Source: Anniella stebbinsi
Taxonomy: Eukaryota; Chordata; Lepidosauria; Squamata; Anniellidae
Assembly: GCA_029215795.1 (NCBI GenBank)
Contig: JARDYH010000001.1
Coordinates: forward strand, 297,482,654 to 297,546,653
DNA length: 64,000 nt
Reading direction: 5' to 3'
The notes beneath the pieces are model-generated. The model made no database searches. It was not told the origin of the DNA and saw only the letters and a list, made by a program, of their open reading frames with translations. The stretch's first letter is position 1. Each line of letters starts with the position of its first letter. Both the position numbers and the translations under genes were made by a program. Positions 44,391-56,422 of this stretch are shown here, piece by piece.

Positions 44391-45373
44391 AAAACCGTCC
44401 TCTTGTCGTGGCAGGGTATTTCCCGCCCCGCCACCCAGTTCCCCAGCCAAAACTGGCTTGAGCCAACGCTGGAAATAACCACACAGAATTTAATGACCAA
44501 AGCAAGTTTATTTACACACTACTCTAAGTTAAGGCCTTGGTCAAAACAGACATCCTTATACACAGGCAATAGCAAAATAAGGGTTAGGTTATTGGGAGGG
44601 AAAGGAAGGGGGGGTTAGAAAGGAATGAGGTAGGTATGGTACAAACAAACACAAGTCATAAAACAATTGGGTCCCCAATCAATTAGGCACACTCTTAAAA
44701 GTGCTAAGCAACACCAAACCCAGCAGGCTTATAAAACAATAAAATTCTAACTAACACCCGACTGAATCTGGCTGGACGGAGATCACCTCCTCGCAGAGCC
44801 TCTGTCCCAAAGAGAGAGATGAAGGAACCGCCCTAAACTAGGGTGACCAGATAAAATCCAGGTCAGGGCTCATGTAACTTTAACAGTTGTAGAGAAAAGG
44901 GAATTTCAGCCAGTGTCATTTGTATGCAATTAGTTCCTGGTGATATTCCCTCTTCATCACAACAGTTAAAGGTGCAGGCACTATCCTAGAGTGACCATAT
45001 ACAAAAGAAGGCAGGGCCCCTGCAACTTTAACTGTTGTGATGAAGAAGGAATTTCACCAGGAACTAATTGCATACAAATGACACTGGGTGAAATTCCCTT
45101 TTCTCTACAACTGTTAAAGTTACACGAGCCCTGGCCTGGATTTTATCTGGTCACCCTACCCTAAACCTTCGTTTTTCTAACTTTTCCCAGTCGGGTCTCC
45201 TAGCCTGGGAAATCAGTCCTCCCTAATTCTTTTCAGCTGAAGCTCATTAGCTACAGCCACCTGTTTCTCCCGTAGGAGGCAAGATAACCAGCCCAGAACT
45301 ATGTCAACAATCAGCTCCTCCAATTCCCTCCCCCCTTGAGCTCCAAGGTTCCCGAAACCCTATGTCCTTCACA
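44376..45373 (-). mobile_element. Solo LTR inserted in CR1
   Basis: The element begins TGTCAAGAG and ends TCCTTCACA, so has TG...CA ends, and is flanked by the 5-bp duplication ACTAG (44371-44375 and 45374-45378). Removing it rejoins CR1 sequence at ...CTCAAAATACTAG|AACCCGAGGTC. The minus strand has the poly(A) signal AATAAA (plus-strand TTTATTTAC near 44506), so the LTR is in reverse. Without the hAT-like MITE inside (44839-45158), its length is about 670 bp. No internal viral genes are present; solo LTRs arise by recombination between paired LTRs. Confidence 0.9.
44839..45158. mobile_element. Palindromic hAT-like MITE inside solo LTR, 320 bp
   Basis: The left end TAGGGTGACCAGATAAAATCC mirrors the right end GGATTTTATCTGGTCACCCTA. 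A perfect 8-bp duplication CCCTAAAC flanks it (44831-44838, 45159-45166). It is nearly palindromic throughout (AGTTCCTGGTGA against TCACCAGGAACT). Same family as 27994. Confidence 0.94.
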
Positions 45374-45778
45374 ACTAGAACCCGAGGTCATTCCATGAAA
45401 CTGATTGGTAGGAGATTCAGGACAAATAAAAGGCAGTACTTCTTCACACAGCACATAGTTAAATTATAGAATTCTTTACTATAAGAGGTAGTGATGGCCA
45501 CCAATCTGGATGACTTTAAAAGGGGGTTGGATAAATTCCTGGAAGAGAAGGCTATCAATGGCTACTAGCCCTGATGGGTATCTGCTGCCTCCAGTACCCG
45601 AGGCAGTAAGCCTGTGTGTACCAGTTGCTGGTGAACATGGGTAGTAGGGTCCTGTTGCACCGAGTCCTGCTTTGCTGGTCCCTGGTTGACAGCTGGTTGG
45701 CCGCTGTGTGGACAAAGTGCTAGACTAGATGGACCCTCGGGCTGATCCAGCATGGCACTTCTTATGTTCTAATATTCC

Positions 45779-47712
45779 TGCTGAAATGCAAATTAAATTA
45801 GCTTTAAATATTCAATTGTTTTTCACACAGATATCTCACCCTCTAGTGGCAGAAAGGCAGAATGTATTTGGTTCTCTTCCTATTTAAATTAAACCAGACA
45901 CAAGCAATTGAGTCAATTGCTTTAGGCGAAATTACTTTTTAATTCTTGCCATTATTTACTGAGGACCTAAACAGAGCTCAGTACTATATGAAGGTACAGG
46001 CTATGAACAAGTGTGTGTGTTTTTAGAGCAAAAGCATGAATACATAATACAAGAGGCCAACCATTTACTTAGGGCAACTAACGAAGTCAAGGTTTAGGCT
46101 TATGTTCATGTTCATTCTAGTCACACAAGTCATATGAATGAGTCAATTACTTGTTTAGGTTGTTTTTTCCTTATCCACCTAGGAATTGGAATATTTTTAC
46201 TACAAATTCTGGAGAAGGGGAAAGGAATTTTAAGGAAAATATGACTAAGCCTGCTCTTTCAGAAATCTCTATTAGCATAATAGAAAATGCTAAGTTTAAC
46301 TACTCAGCAGAAAAATAGAGTTCAGAGAGAACTAGGTGACCCACTTCTGAAAATATGGCAGCTTCAAACCCAAAAGACAGATTAAAACTGAGAACAGACA
46401 CTAAACAATAATAACAAATACCCTTATTGTTTTAGGGATGATTAATAGCTGGCACATCTCTAGGTTTGTCTGTGTGAGAGTGTTTTCATCCACAAATCTT
46501 TCTAAACCATCAAACCAAAACAATCAAAGATTTAAAAGCTACAGACTCTGCATGTTGCATTTTTCTCTGAAGTCTTGGTGAATTGCTTTCATTTTTAGAA
46601 AGTCTGGACTTCCTTTGTATTTGGATTCACATGGCACATTGTTAATATGGTAACAGAACAAATTACAGATTTAAGCATCTTTGGCAAGAATGGGAACAAC
46701 AACATTAAACTTTGGATACAAACGTATTAACAAACAAGAAGAAAAATGGGAAGTACTTCCAATGTCACAATACAGACCCACAAGTGTTTCTATATAAAGC
46801 ATCATGTTCATATTTGGGCACTTTTAAGAAAAACGTTCATTTCTATAACAGGATGAAGGTGAGGGAAATCCTATGGTCCCTGCACAGCATTCAAGGAACT
46901 ATAGGATTCTTCGGACTTCCTGCTCCAAGGCAGTAGACAATGCTATGAACTCACTCCCTGCCACCCCCTTACACCCATGTCAAAAAGAACTATGCTGGCT
47001 GTATTGCAAGGTTGCAAAAGCAGCCTCAGAGAGGTATGCAAGGGCACATTATGGTGGGTGGGGAGGAGAGGCTAGATTATGAAGAATCCTATGGTCTCTC
47101 CAGCCTCAGCCCTGCCAGCTTGCCTCTGCCAGATGAGCTTAGAGGCCCGTCTAGAGGTGTGTTGTTTTTTTTAAAAAAAGGAGAACAAAGAGGCAGACTT
47201 TGCCTCTGTCACTCCTCCCACCATGTCAACAGCAGCCTGGCAGGATACTTGGAAGCCTCCAAGATTAGAGGCTTCCATCTAATGAGTTGGGTTGCACCCT
47301 CAGTAGGCATGCATAGTTAAGAACTGACTGACTTGCTGCCGTTTGGTGAGATAAGGCCCTCTAATTCCCATTCTTTATATGCACATGAGATTATGTTGGG
47401 AAACTCATAGTTGCCATTTTATAGCAATACACTAAATTATGATTCCATTTACTTATGCGTTTCAGATTGGGAAAGATGGGTGATTCTCTCCCACACAGCT
47501 GGCCTGCCTTTAGAAATTAAAAAGAATGCATGTCTATTGGCAGTATTAAGGCATTATATAACACCTATCAGTCCCAGAATGGTCTAAAATACTGAACAGG
47601 AACTTTAGTAGATGCTGTGGGATTTTGTCAACAGTTGACATTTTGGTGATTGAAGAGCACACAATAATTAGCAAAGCAAACCCAATTTTCACATTGCTAA
47701 GTATTTAATGGC
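45779..47712. other. Apparently single-copy DNA
   Basis: No exon or repeat of size recognised. Includes short purine runs and an A-rich stretch. Confidence 0.35.
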
Positions 47713-48130
47713 TCCAGGAGAGCTGGTTCAGACCAATGGTCCATCTAGTCCAGCATTCTGTTCACACAATGGCCAACGAACTGCCTGTGGGAAACCCACA
47801 AGTAGGACATGAGTGCAATAGTACCATTGAGTTATTATTCCCCAGCGACTGATGTACATAGCCATATTGCCTCTGATACTGGAGTTAGCATATAAACAAC
47901 AAGTCTAGTAGCTATTGAGAATCTTCTCTTCCAGGAATTTGTCTAACCCCTTTTAAAGCCATTCCAAGTTGGTGGTCATCACTATATCTTGTGGTAACAA
48001 TTCCATAGTTTAACAATGTGCTGTGTGAAGAAGTACTTTCTTTTATCTCTCCAGCATCTTCCACCAACTAGTTTCATGAGATGATGTCTGGTTCTAGATG
48101 GCATTTGGGCAGGACCTCTCCTATAGCCAC
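47713..48130 (-). repeat. CR1 LINE 3' region, reverse strand
   Basis: Contains GAGCTGGTTCAGACCAATGGTCC, TCACACAATGGCCAACG, AGCAACTGATG-like text, TTGTCTAACCCCTTTTAAAGCC and TGAAGAAGTACTTTC, in the reverse order of the 3' end of other copies. 5'-truncated near 48130. Confidence 0.85.
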
Positions 48131-51006
48131 ATTACGTAACACCATAAGGAGCACTCATTTCTAATTGCATTCCCCCCCACAACAATGTTGCCATAAATTT
48201 TACAGTACTGGATTGCATGGACTCCTTCATGTTATGGTTCAGAAATGTACATACCAAAATGTACTCCTTTTTTCTGGAAAAGTCTATGTGCTTGAGATTA
48301 AACTTTCCCTGCGCCATTTAATTGATGTTCCTGTTGAATGTTATCTTACTAAATTCAGCTATTTTAGTAAAAGTGGTCTGTTTTTCTCTTTCTAATGAAA
48401 CTTTGTCAGGTGGAAGAGATTAGAGTCGGCTGATGAATGTAAATGTGTAACCAGGCCTAAGATAAGCATTTCAGTATAAACAAAGACACAACAGCTAGAC
48501 TTTAGTGTTATGTTTTCATCTGATTAAACAAGGATTTATAGATGTCAACATTAATGATTTCCCTCTTACAATGGAAAAGTTGGTGGCATTTTAAGCTGAT
48601 ACTGCAAGAAAGGTACTGGTAAATATGTCAGCTACATGTTCCTTCACACATCAGTTTTCTTTGGGAAAGTAAAGTGTGAATAGTTTTGTGTTTTGTTTGC
48701 TTCATGAATGCAGATTATTATTACAGCACCTTTATGTAGGCTGAATATATAAAGTGTCCCTAAGATTTAACATCCAGGGAAAGCACTAATCCTGTTCCAT
48801 TCAATATTACACTTTTGAAGTAAAAGAGATAAAGTACCTTGCTTTGCCTTTCAAGGAATGTGACTGGCTCAAACAGAGCATGTGTCAATAAAAATATGTT
48901 TGTTAAGAGCACTTGTCATTTTTGGCCATCTGTAACACAAACATTCTTCTTCTTTGGAATAATATACACTAACAGCACAATCCTGTACATGTTTAGACAG
49001 ACAAAAAACTCCTACAAACTCCTAGCATTCCCAAGCCAGCTCACAGATTGCACCCTAAAAGGATTTTTTTTAAAAAATCACTGATTAAAACCTTCTTGAT
49101 CTTTTGAAAATCAAATCCCCCACTCTGGTCACATAATTGTCCCATAAATGGAAAGTATTTGGGGTGGGGGCAGTCTCTGGTTGCCTGATTTTAGTATGTA
49201 CCTTATGATATAAATTAGAGGCGTTGGGAGGGGGATGTCACAGCCTATGAGCCCACAAGTTGTTCAATTAGGTTCACATTTCTTGAATACACATACAAAT
49301 GTCCATCTGCAGCAATAGCTAGAAATTAAGTTGATTGTGAGCAGAGCAGCCTATTACTGGCTGTAATTTTTAAACTATGTTTGAAGTGTTTTCAAACAGT
49401 TTCTCTCCTCTTCCTCTTTCTGCAGGTCTGACAAAATCTTAAAAGCAATTTCCTTACCTCTTCCTTGCAAAAAAAAAAAAAGGCTGATGTTCACAGTTTC
49501 TATATATTTTAGCCACCTTCTTCCTTTGCCTCTGTACTTGGGACATTCTCCAACATCTTTATAGAGTCATTTCAAAACTGCAGCACAAATCTCTTACACA
49601 AAGTTACTAAAATATTTATAGTTAGAAAGTAAACAAAACTTATAATGGCTCTCCAGATCGCTTCATACTTGCAAACTTGCAATCACCACATATTTAGAAT
49701 GATGGGTGACAAATGACTGGGGGAAACCATGATGCGTACACAGCTACCAGATCTCTCAAATTAGTCTTACTCCCTTTTTGTTTGAGCCACTGAAGGCAAT
49801 TTTGTGGCTGGCCCATGACTAGGAGATAAAAACTAAGTCAGAGCTTTACTGATTTTGCACTGCAATAAAATTGTTTCTTGTCTCCTCAAAGCACTCATTA
49901 TTTAAGAGCAAGGAACGTACTAGCAGCTCTGGATAAATATAGCATGTTCATATGCACGCATGCAGGTCCCAACATGAGTTTCAGGGTGTGCCATCTTGAG
50001 AGGGCATTTCTAAAGCTCTGTTCCTTTACTGCCCGCGCCTTAAGAATTTAGGCCATTTCCCTGCCCAGAAGGGATACAATTTTCTTTCCTTTGTTTTAAC
50101 TATAGACATGGGGTTTATCCAAAAGTGTCAATTCCACTAGCACAAATGACATTGCACTAGCAAAAGCCATGCTCCAAACTATGAGGAAGGGGAAAATCTA
50201 ACTAAAGTTCTGTTTGTAAATCTTAGGTTTCCAATGTGCAATGGGGAAATGCAACAGCGCTCCACTAGTGCAGCAATATCTTCTGCTAATGGTATATTAG
50301 ATTTAGGCCATAAAGACAACTCTTTGAACAGCCTTCAGTCACGTCGCCAGCACCATTGACATGGAAAAAGATGCCCAAACTAGTCACAATATACTATGAA
50401 AGTGCATTTCAGGACCAAAACATTTGCAAAGTCTTTAATAAATCAAGTGAGTGCTCACTTTAGATAAGTTTCTTGCATATAAGTTCCTTATTTTGCCACC
50501 TACTGTCTCCAGAAAAAAGTGTATTGGTTCCCAGACATTAATCGTTTTTGAAATTTTGATTAGGCAATTGTGCCTACAAAATGTCTTGATTTTTTAAAAA
50601 AAATTGGCCTAGCTAAATCATGTTTATTTGGATTAATAATTTATATTTGCATACCACCCTTCTTCCAAGGTCTGCAGAGCATAATTTTGGAAGAGCTCAA
50701 GGCCAACAACCTTGGAAATGTTATACTGAGATAGTGATTTGCCCATGATCATGTTTCATAGATACAAACAGATGTAAACTGGTTGCCAGCGCCTGCATTC
50801 AAACTCCACACTTTTGCAACTGCACTGCTAGTATGTAGTATGCCACTATCATTGTGTTCCTAGTGACCTTCCAGTTATTTTCCAAGACCCAAGTATCAGG
50901 TATACAGTGCCCTCGCATCTGGAGCTCCTCTAATGAAGCAGATTGTCATTTGGGACCCCAGTGAGAAGACCATCTCCAATGCTTTTGCCCAGATTACTCC
51001 TACTCT
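48131..51006. other. Mostly unassigned DNA, no gene recognised
   Basis: A MITE half lies at 48975-49060 (CACAATCCTGTACATG ... AGATTGCACCC). 49300-50630 has no recognised repeat. A LINE tail-like stretch (ATATTTGCATACCACCC) is at 50640-50665. Confidence 0.4.
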
Positions 51007-51463
51007 GGGTGAATTTGGACGACACTTTAGGCAACGGAGGGGGAAACAGTGTACTGACCGTGCGTTATTTTGGTGGCACCCGTGACACGACATGTTGCCC
51101 CTCTCCCGTCGCGCGGCTAAAATTCCTGGCGTCCTTCTGGGCTGCGGCGTCTCCACCCTCCCACCTCCCTCAGTCCTCCGGCCATATCCCAACATGCACC
51201 GCAAGTTCTGCTGGCTGTATGGGAGCAGTACGGTTTTTTCGGCTGCTCTGGCCGGCGACAGAGGGGGGTTCCCTCCACACAACACTTTAAACAACAGAAT
51301 TCAGGATAAACAAGGTGCAAGCCCGTTGTTTTCTTCGTTGATTAAATGCCCAAAATAGCATACTGTCAGTTGTGTGTTGCCCTCCACACGACACAATAAG
51401 CAACACAACTGACGATTGTTCCCCCCCCCACTCCGTTGATTATTGTGTCGTCCGAACCAGGCC
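51007..51463. mobile_element. MITE with GG...GGACGACAC ends (457 bp)
   Basis: The left terminus GGGTGAATTTGGACGACAC and the complement of the right terminus GGCCTGGTTCGGACGACAC form inverted ends; flanks TCT and TAT may be a 3-bp duplication with one change. Inner halves also mirror (GGCAACGGAGGGGG near the left, CCCCCACTCCGTTGAT near the right). Related to 35994 and 61795. No transposase. Confidence 0.75.
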
Positions 51464-51589
51464 TATAACTTTACTCTTAGCCCCCACACAAAAAAGATCA
51501 ACCTCTTCCACAAACCTCTCCAAAAAAACCCAATATAAAACAACTGTTAACTAAAGAACTGGTGGGCAGGTACAAGATGCGTGCAATTT

Positions 51590-51965
51590 AGATGGCAGCC
51601 CTATCCCTGGGAGCAGGCCCAAGTAAACTCAATGGGGCTTATTTCTCAATAGGCATGAATAGGGTCGCACAGGATTCTGTCATTGATTTCAATCAAACAC
51701 ATGCAAGTTATGTGGCTGATACGCCCACTAGCACTTATAAGTGCCTAAAGCGCAACCCTATGCATGTTTAGGCAGGAAAAAAAACCTACAACTCCCAGCA
51801 CGGCTGGCTAGAGAATTCTGGGAATTGTAGGACTTTTTTCTGCCTAAACATGCATGAGATTGCACCCTAATAGCTCGTTCCTATACATGTCTACTCAGAA
51901 TTAAGTCCCACTGAGGTAACTTGGAGCTTTTCCCAGGTAACTGCGTATAGGATTGCAGCCTAAAG
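51590..51965. mobile_element. Cluster of short palindromic MITEs
   Basis: At least two elements: 51745-51872 (GCGCAACCCTATGCATGTTT ... AAACATGCATGAGATTGCACCC), full palindrome flanked by TAA on both sides, and 51873-51962 (TCCTATACATGTCTACTC ... GCGTATAGGATTGCAGCC). A third, diverged, is at 51595-51670. Confidence 0.75.
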
Positions 51966-52079
51966 TTGTTGGATTCATGCCACTGGAAAGCAGCGCTCTC
52001 ACAGATACGCCCACCCTATATCTCAACCCAAAAGGATCCAGGTTCGGACCTGCAACCCTTTAAGAAAACAGCCTTCCCC

Positions 52080-53720
52080 TAAGCAAGGAAGCCCAACAGA
52101 ACCCCACCCCGGGGTCCTTCGGGGTGAGCAAGCCTCTCCCCCACGCCTTGTGCTCCACGCCTAGGTGGCTTCCGCGCCTGAAAGAGAGTCGCCGCAAGAC
52201 TGTGCGAGGCCGGGCTGAACAACTTCCCTCGCTGCCAATCAGGCATCCTGCGTAGACAGCACCAACGGATGAGGACCCCATAGCTCGCGCGCTGCCCCGT
52301 CCGCCCCTCTCGCGCGCGCTCTCTGCCTTTCCCCTCTCTTTCTTCCCCCCCGTATCTCGGTGCAGAGGTAGCAGGAGGAGCGGTGCGAGTGACGGGGCTG
52401 GAGTGGGCAGAGGCGGCCATTCCCCCCCACACCAAGAGTGCACTGAGCCGTTCCCTTGTTCCTCTCCCCCCACCGGATACTCAAATCCATTCACATACAC
52501 GCGCGCGCATCTCATACGGTGAGGAGGAGGAGTGGGGAGAACCAGGATTGGGAGAAAGGAGGGTGGGTCTTAGAAGACCGTTGGACAGGGGAGGGGGGGC
52601 ACCGAAGAGAGAAAGGAATAGGGGAACAGCGCTGCGGTGAGGCTGCCAGTCACGTGGGCGCCGAGCACGCGCCCGCGGGTTTTGCCGGCGGACCTTACGA
52701 ATCTATCAGGTTCCCTAGAATCGTTGGGCGCGCGCTGGCAGGTGCGGTCTGGGTCACGCATTCGAAAAAGGGCGGGGGGGATGAGTGAGGAGCGTGGGAA
52801 AATAAAGGACTTGAAGGAATAAAAAGAATTCCGGCTGGGCGCGTTCTTTTCCTCCTTTCTCCGCTCCGCGTTGTGTCCCCTCCGGCGGCCCGTCACTTCA
52901 TCCGCTTTGCTTCCTCTTTCTTCCCACCCACCGACCCGCTCACCCCCCTCCTCGTCCTCTCCGAATCCCGTAACGCGTTGTTCTCTCCTCAGTAAGCGAT
53001 GCCCTCGGCCACCAGCAGCGCGATGGCGAGTAGCGGCAGCAAAGCGGGAAGCGAAGCTGCGGCATCAGCGGCCCCTTCACAGGCAGCGGCGACGGTTCCG
53101 GGTGGCACGAGTTCGGTGCAGACCGAGGCTATGAAGCAGATTTTGGGCGTCATCGACAAGAAGCTGCGCAATCTGGAGAAAAAAAAGGTGTGGAGACCAA
53201 CTCTCTTCTCTTCCCCCCCCCACTTGGCACTTGCGGGCTTGTGAATGAATGTTGAGCGGCGGCAGGTCGCGAGAAAGAGCGAGACGGGCACTGAGTGTCC
53301 TTAAGCGGGGTGGTTGCTGAGGCGCCACAGCGTGTGGGAAACCCTTTTCCTTGAGGAAACCCTTCGCCTGCTCCTCCCGGCCTGCACCGCCTTTTGTTTT
53401 CGAGGCCGAAGCGGGGAGGGGGGAGGCGGCATGGCCTCCTTCCTTTGTTCTCTGGAACAGAGCGGGCGGCTTTTACGTTGCTTGGCCCGAGAGGCTTTCC
53501 TTCCTCCCAGTGCCTCCTCCCCACCCCCACCAGGAGCAGGGCCCGACTGCCGCCACCTCCGAGCGACCCGCTCTTTTCTTCACTCTCTCCCTCCTGCACA
53601 TGGAGCCGACCAGGGCCCAACATGGCGGCGGCGAGAGGCAGCGGCTCTTCTCCCAGGGAGGGAGGGAGGTCTCATTGTGTGAGCGGCTGCTGCACAAAGG
53701 CCCGGCTGCCTGCCTGCCTG
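52080..53720 (+). promoter_or_regulatory. CAPRIN1: CpG island with CAPRIN1 promoter
   Basis: A GC-rich, CpG-dense block of about 1.6 kb surrounds the start codon, unlike the AT-rich neighbours. It has no obvious TATA box at a fixed distance. A perfect E-box GTCACGTG (52649-52656) and a CCAAT motif (52234-52239) are seen. A noncoding first exon may exist, because the sequence just before the start codon looks like a splice acceptor (TTCTCTCCTCAG at 52981-52992); that cannot be decided here. The transcription start is not known. Confidence 0.8.
52999..53187 (+). CDS. CAPRIN1: Caprin-1, coding exon 1
   Basis: The exon encodes residues 1-63 of caprin-1, a cytoplasmic RNA-binding protein that promotes stress-granule assembly with G3BP1 and transports neuronal mRNA. 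Residues 1-39 are low-complexity Ser/Ala/Gly-rich. Residues 40-63 (VQTEAMKQILGVIDKKLRN, then LEKKK) are the start of the conserved N-terminal homology region and identify the gene. The start codon is chosen because an in-frame TAA lies only six bases upstream (52993-52995), with a purine at -3. The donor follows codon 63 (AAG|GTGTGG) and is weak at positions +3 to +6. In human caprin-1 the low-complexity part is, to my memory, slightly longer. Confidence 0.95.
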
Positions 53721-54115
53721 CCTGCCCGAAACGCGCAGCCTTCGCTCTGTGTATGTGGGCTACCCCATTCTTCTCTCTCATTTTAGTTACTATTTCCAGT
53801 GCTGGAGTTCAAAGCATGACTTCACTGCCCCGTGAAGACGGGTGTGCCCCGGTGAACGGATATAATAACTGGCTCCAGCGTCTATTGAAACGTCTCCAAA
53901 CATTAGATTGGGTGTGGAGAACTTCAAAATTTGGGGAAAGAGGCAGTGATGGGCATCACGAAGGAAAGTGGGCTATGTCAAGAATAATTTGAGTAAAGCA
54001 TATTTGAAGGGTTGCCATTGAATGCTAAGTTGTCGTATGCTCTGTGTGTTGTGGCATATATGTTTTGAGAAGGCTTGTTGTTAATCAGCAATTTAAAATG
54101 ACACAGTAAATATAT

Positions 54116-54200
54116 AACCTGTTCTTATGTATGTTTACTCGGTCATAAGTATAGAATTAAGCAGGGCTTATTTCCAAGTAAATTGCATGGGAATGCACTA
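54116..54200. mobile_element. Short palindromic MITE, half
   Basis: Contains CCTGTTCTTATGTATGTTTAC and a GGGCTTATTTCCAAGTAAATTGC arm of the common AATCC family. Confidence 0.55.
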
Positions 54201-54713
54201 TTAGGTTAACTATCAGTGCAAGTTCTGCAAATAAACTATTTATAACCCCAGGCCCAGTATTAAATTTTAAGGTTAGAAACTTTTGTTAGACTGGCCAGTA
54301 GCCACATGTTGGGAAGGTATATAAGCTAATGGCCTATGTCCGTTACACCTCACTTTTCCAATATTGGTCCTGATTATGCACCTGTTATTTCATTGTGCAT
54401 TTACAACAAGCTTAGTGGGTGGCACAATATGGCCTAGCTGCTGCTGTACCATCAACATCAGTAAACCTACTGTTTTAGGTTGAAATATTCTAGTTAACCT
54501 GCTTGATGCCATACTTACTGAAGCTATTTATAAAAGTACTATTGGAATTTAAAGTGTGGTATCAGACTCTTTTTTCCATATTTAGTCCCTTCCCTGCTAA
54601 GCCCCATCACGAATTTGCTTTACTCAGAAGTTTGTACTTTCTTGTATGTTGCAGTGAGGGGTGGGTGAGGGCTTACAAAACAGCATGGATTCATCCTGAG
54701 AAACTCACACAGT

Positions 54714-54905
54714 GGCCCAGTTCAGATGTAATGGCAGGAATGCATGTTGTGTGTGAGCTCCTTCCGGTTTCCAGCAGCAGCCTATGAATGCAGCATTTGA
54801 GGGTTGTTTCCATGACATCCAAACCTAAGTTAACCCAAGAACAAGCCAGGAGTAGTGCAACAATCATGTTTTGTCTCAGCATGTTTATCAGTGGATTAAC
54901 CTAAA
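54714..54905. mobile_element. Degraded MITE (CCCAGTTCAGATGTAATGG type)
   Basis: A terminus CCCAGTTCAGATGTAATGG and internal TGCATGTTGTGTG-like phrases resemble other intronic MITEs (55685, 60232). The mate end was not found. Confidence 0.4.
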
Positions 54906-55684
54906 ATAGTTACATGGAAATGAATCCTATTGATTTTGATTGATCTTGATAATAGAACATCTAAGCATATTTTAGGATCAGATCGTGAAGGTTAAAATGT
55001 AAAAGATTAGCATTTCCTGACCATGTCCTGACCTTTGAATTCTGTATTGCTTACCCTTTGCTACATAATATCCTTCCTTTATTAGGTTGCACAGTAAAGA
55101 TTATTTTATGCCTCTGACAGATTCAATTCTATTGAGAGCAATTTCCTGAATTTCAAAATCACTACACATTTATTAATGTCTAGATTGTTCTGTGTTGTAG
55201 AAGAGATTGTCTTGCAGACTCTACTTGTCAAGGTAGTGATTGTCCAATGGAATTTTCAATAGTTTTAAAAATTCAAATAGTAGTGAGCAGTGTGTGGCAG
55301 TAGTCAAAATAATACCAAGATTGGATTACTTAGTATTTGGGAAATTATGTGAAGCTAAACATATTTGGCTTGGATCTCTGCTGAATTCTCCCAGTTTCAC
55401 TGTCCCACTGCAGCTCCTGCCCACCGCATGCCCCATCAAATGTATTCCAAAGCTCCTGTTATATTCAGGAGCAGCTTCGGTGTGTCTGCATGCAAGTATT
55501 GTGTGTATTGGGGGCAGGAGAGGTGTCAAAGAGGTCCCATTGTGCGAGTGGTGTTCTACTTGTCTATCTGGATACAAGCTATTATGTTAACGAGTTATAT
55601 TAAATAAAGAACCTGAATAAAAGGTCTTCAGTTTTTAATATGTATGCAGAGCTCCCAATTCCATAAGGGGTAGCAGTAGGCTGG

Positions 55685-55975
55685 TTTGGATGTAACGCTA
55701 GAACTAAACTTCAATATTACAAGAAAAAGCCTAGTCTCCCCGCCTCCCTTGCTCATGCACTTCCTCCTACTCTTCTGGCAAAGCAGTGCAAAGAGTTTTT
55801 TGATTAACCAACTTCAAACCATAGTTTACAAAGTGGTTGGTTCTCACTAAGTATAGTTAACCTCCTTGTGGCTGTGTTGGAGGAGGGAGAGTAGGTGGGA
55901 GTACACAAGCTTGTTCTTTTAACACTAAACCGTGGTTTAGCTGTTTGTGGACAAAATGCTAGTGTAATTTGAAAG
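55685..55975. mobile_element. Degraded MITE with AACCATAGTTTAC arms
   Basis: Starts at GGTTTGGATGTAACGC and contains CTTCAAACCATAGTTTAC and CTAAACCGTGGTTTAGC, palindromic stretches of an AACCATGGTTT-type family. Boundaries uncertain. Confidence 0.45.
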
Positions 55976-56422
55976 CAGGATATGAGATGAGAAACTTTTA
56001 ATTATCTCCAAAGAACCCGTTTAATGTGTGAGCTTGTCCTTAGAGGCATATTCTGAATTTTATAGTGTTGGAAATTCAGATATCCTTTGAAATAGATTGA
56101 AAGCCTCTGGTGCAAATTATTTTCTTAAATGGCAACATAGCATAGATGGCCATAACCTTCTTTATCTCTTAACATAAAAATAAGCTATTTAGAAATAAAT
56201 AATTATATCACTTATTATATTAGTATATAATAGCGTACAATGGCTGTGTTCCAGAAATGCCCACATGATTGACCTGAGCAAACTTAAGACTTATTCTATC
56301 AGCTTTCTGTCAGTAGTTCCCCCAATTTAATATCCAAATCAGTAGTGTAGGGTTTTCATGTGGAAGCTTGTCACTTTTGTGCCAGCACTGTTGCCAGCCC
56401 CCTGATATAGTGAAGCAATTAA

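Larger units (their letters stand above)
42845..45778 (+). mobile_element. CR1 LINE, long plus-strand copy, split by a MITE and a solo LTR
   Basis: CR1 sequence is found at 42845-42890, 43246-44375 and 45374-45778. It includes reverse-transcriptase motif A (LDFQKAFDKVP near 43490-43520), motif C (FVDDTK at about 43750-43770), the C-terminal LEKRRLRGDMIEVYKIMHG (44270-44325) and the 3' end TCCAGCATGGCACTTCTTATG. A GCGCAT MITE sits at 42891-43245 and a solo LTR at 44376-45373; both left target duplications. Confidence 0.92.

Noticed and set aside
50943..51290. 115-codon frame and opposite-strand frames near 51 kb
   Set aside because: Lie largely inside the GC-rich MITE at 51007-51463; symmetric composition, no domain.
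1..52000. LMO2 coding exons
   Set aside because: Expected from synteny, but no LIM-domain zinc-finger pattern was seen in any frame; the gene probably lies outside the window.
53351..53992. 213-codon open frame after CAPRIN1 exon 1
   Set aside because: Lies in the CpG island in intron 1; low-complexity translation and no splice or family support.
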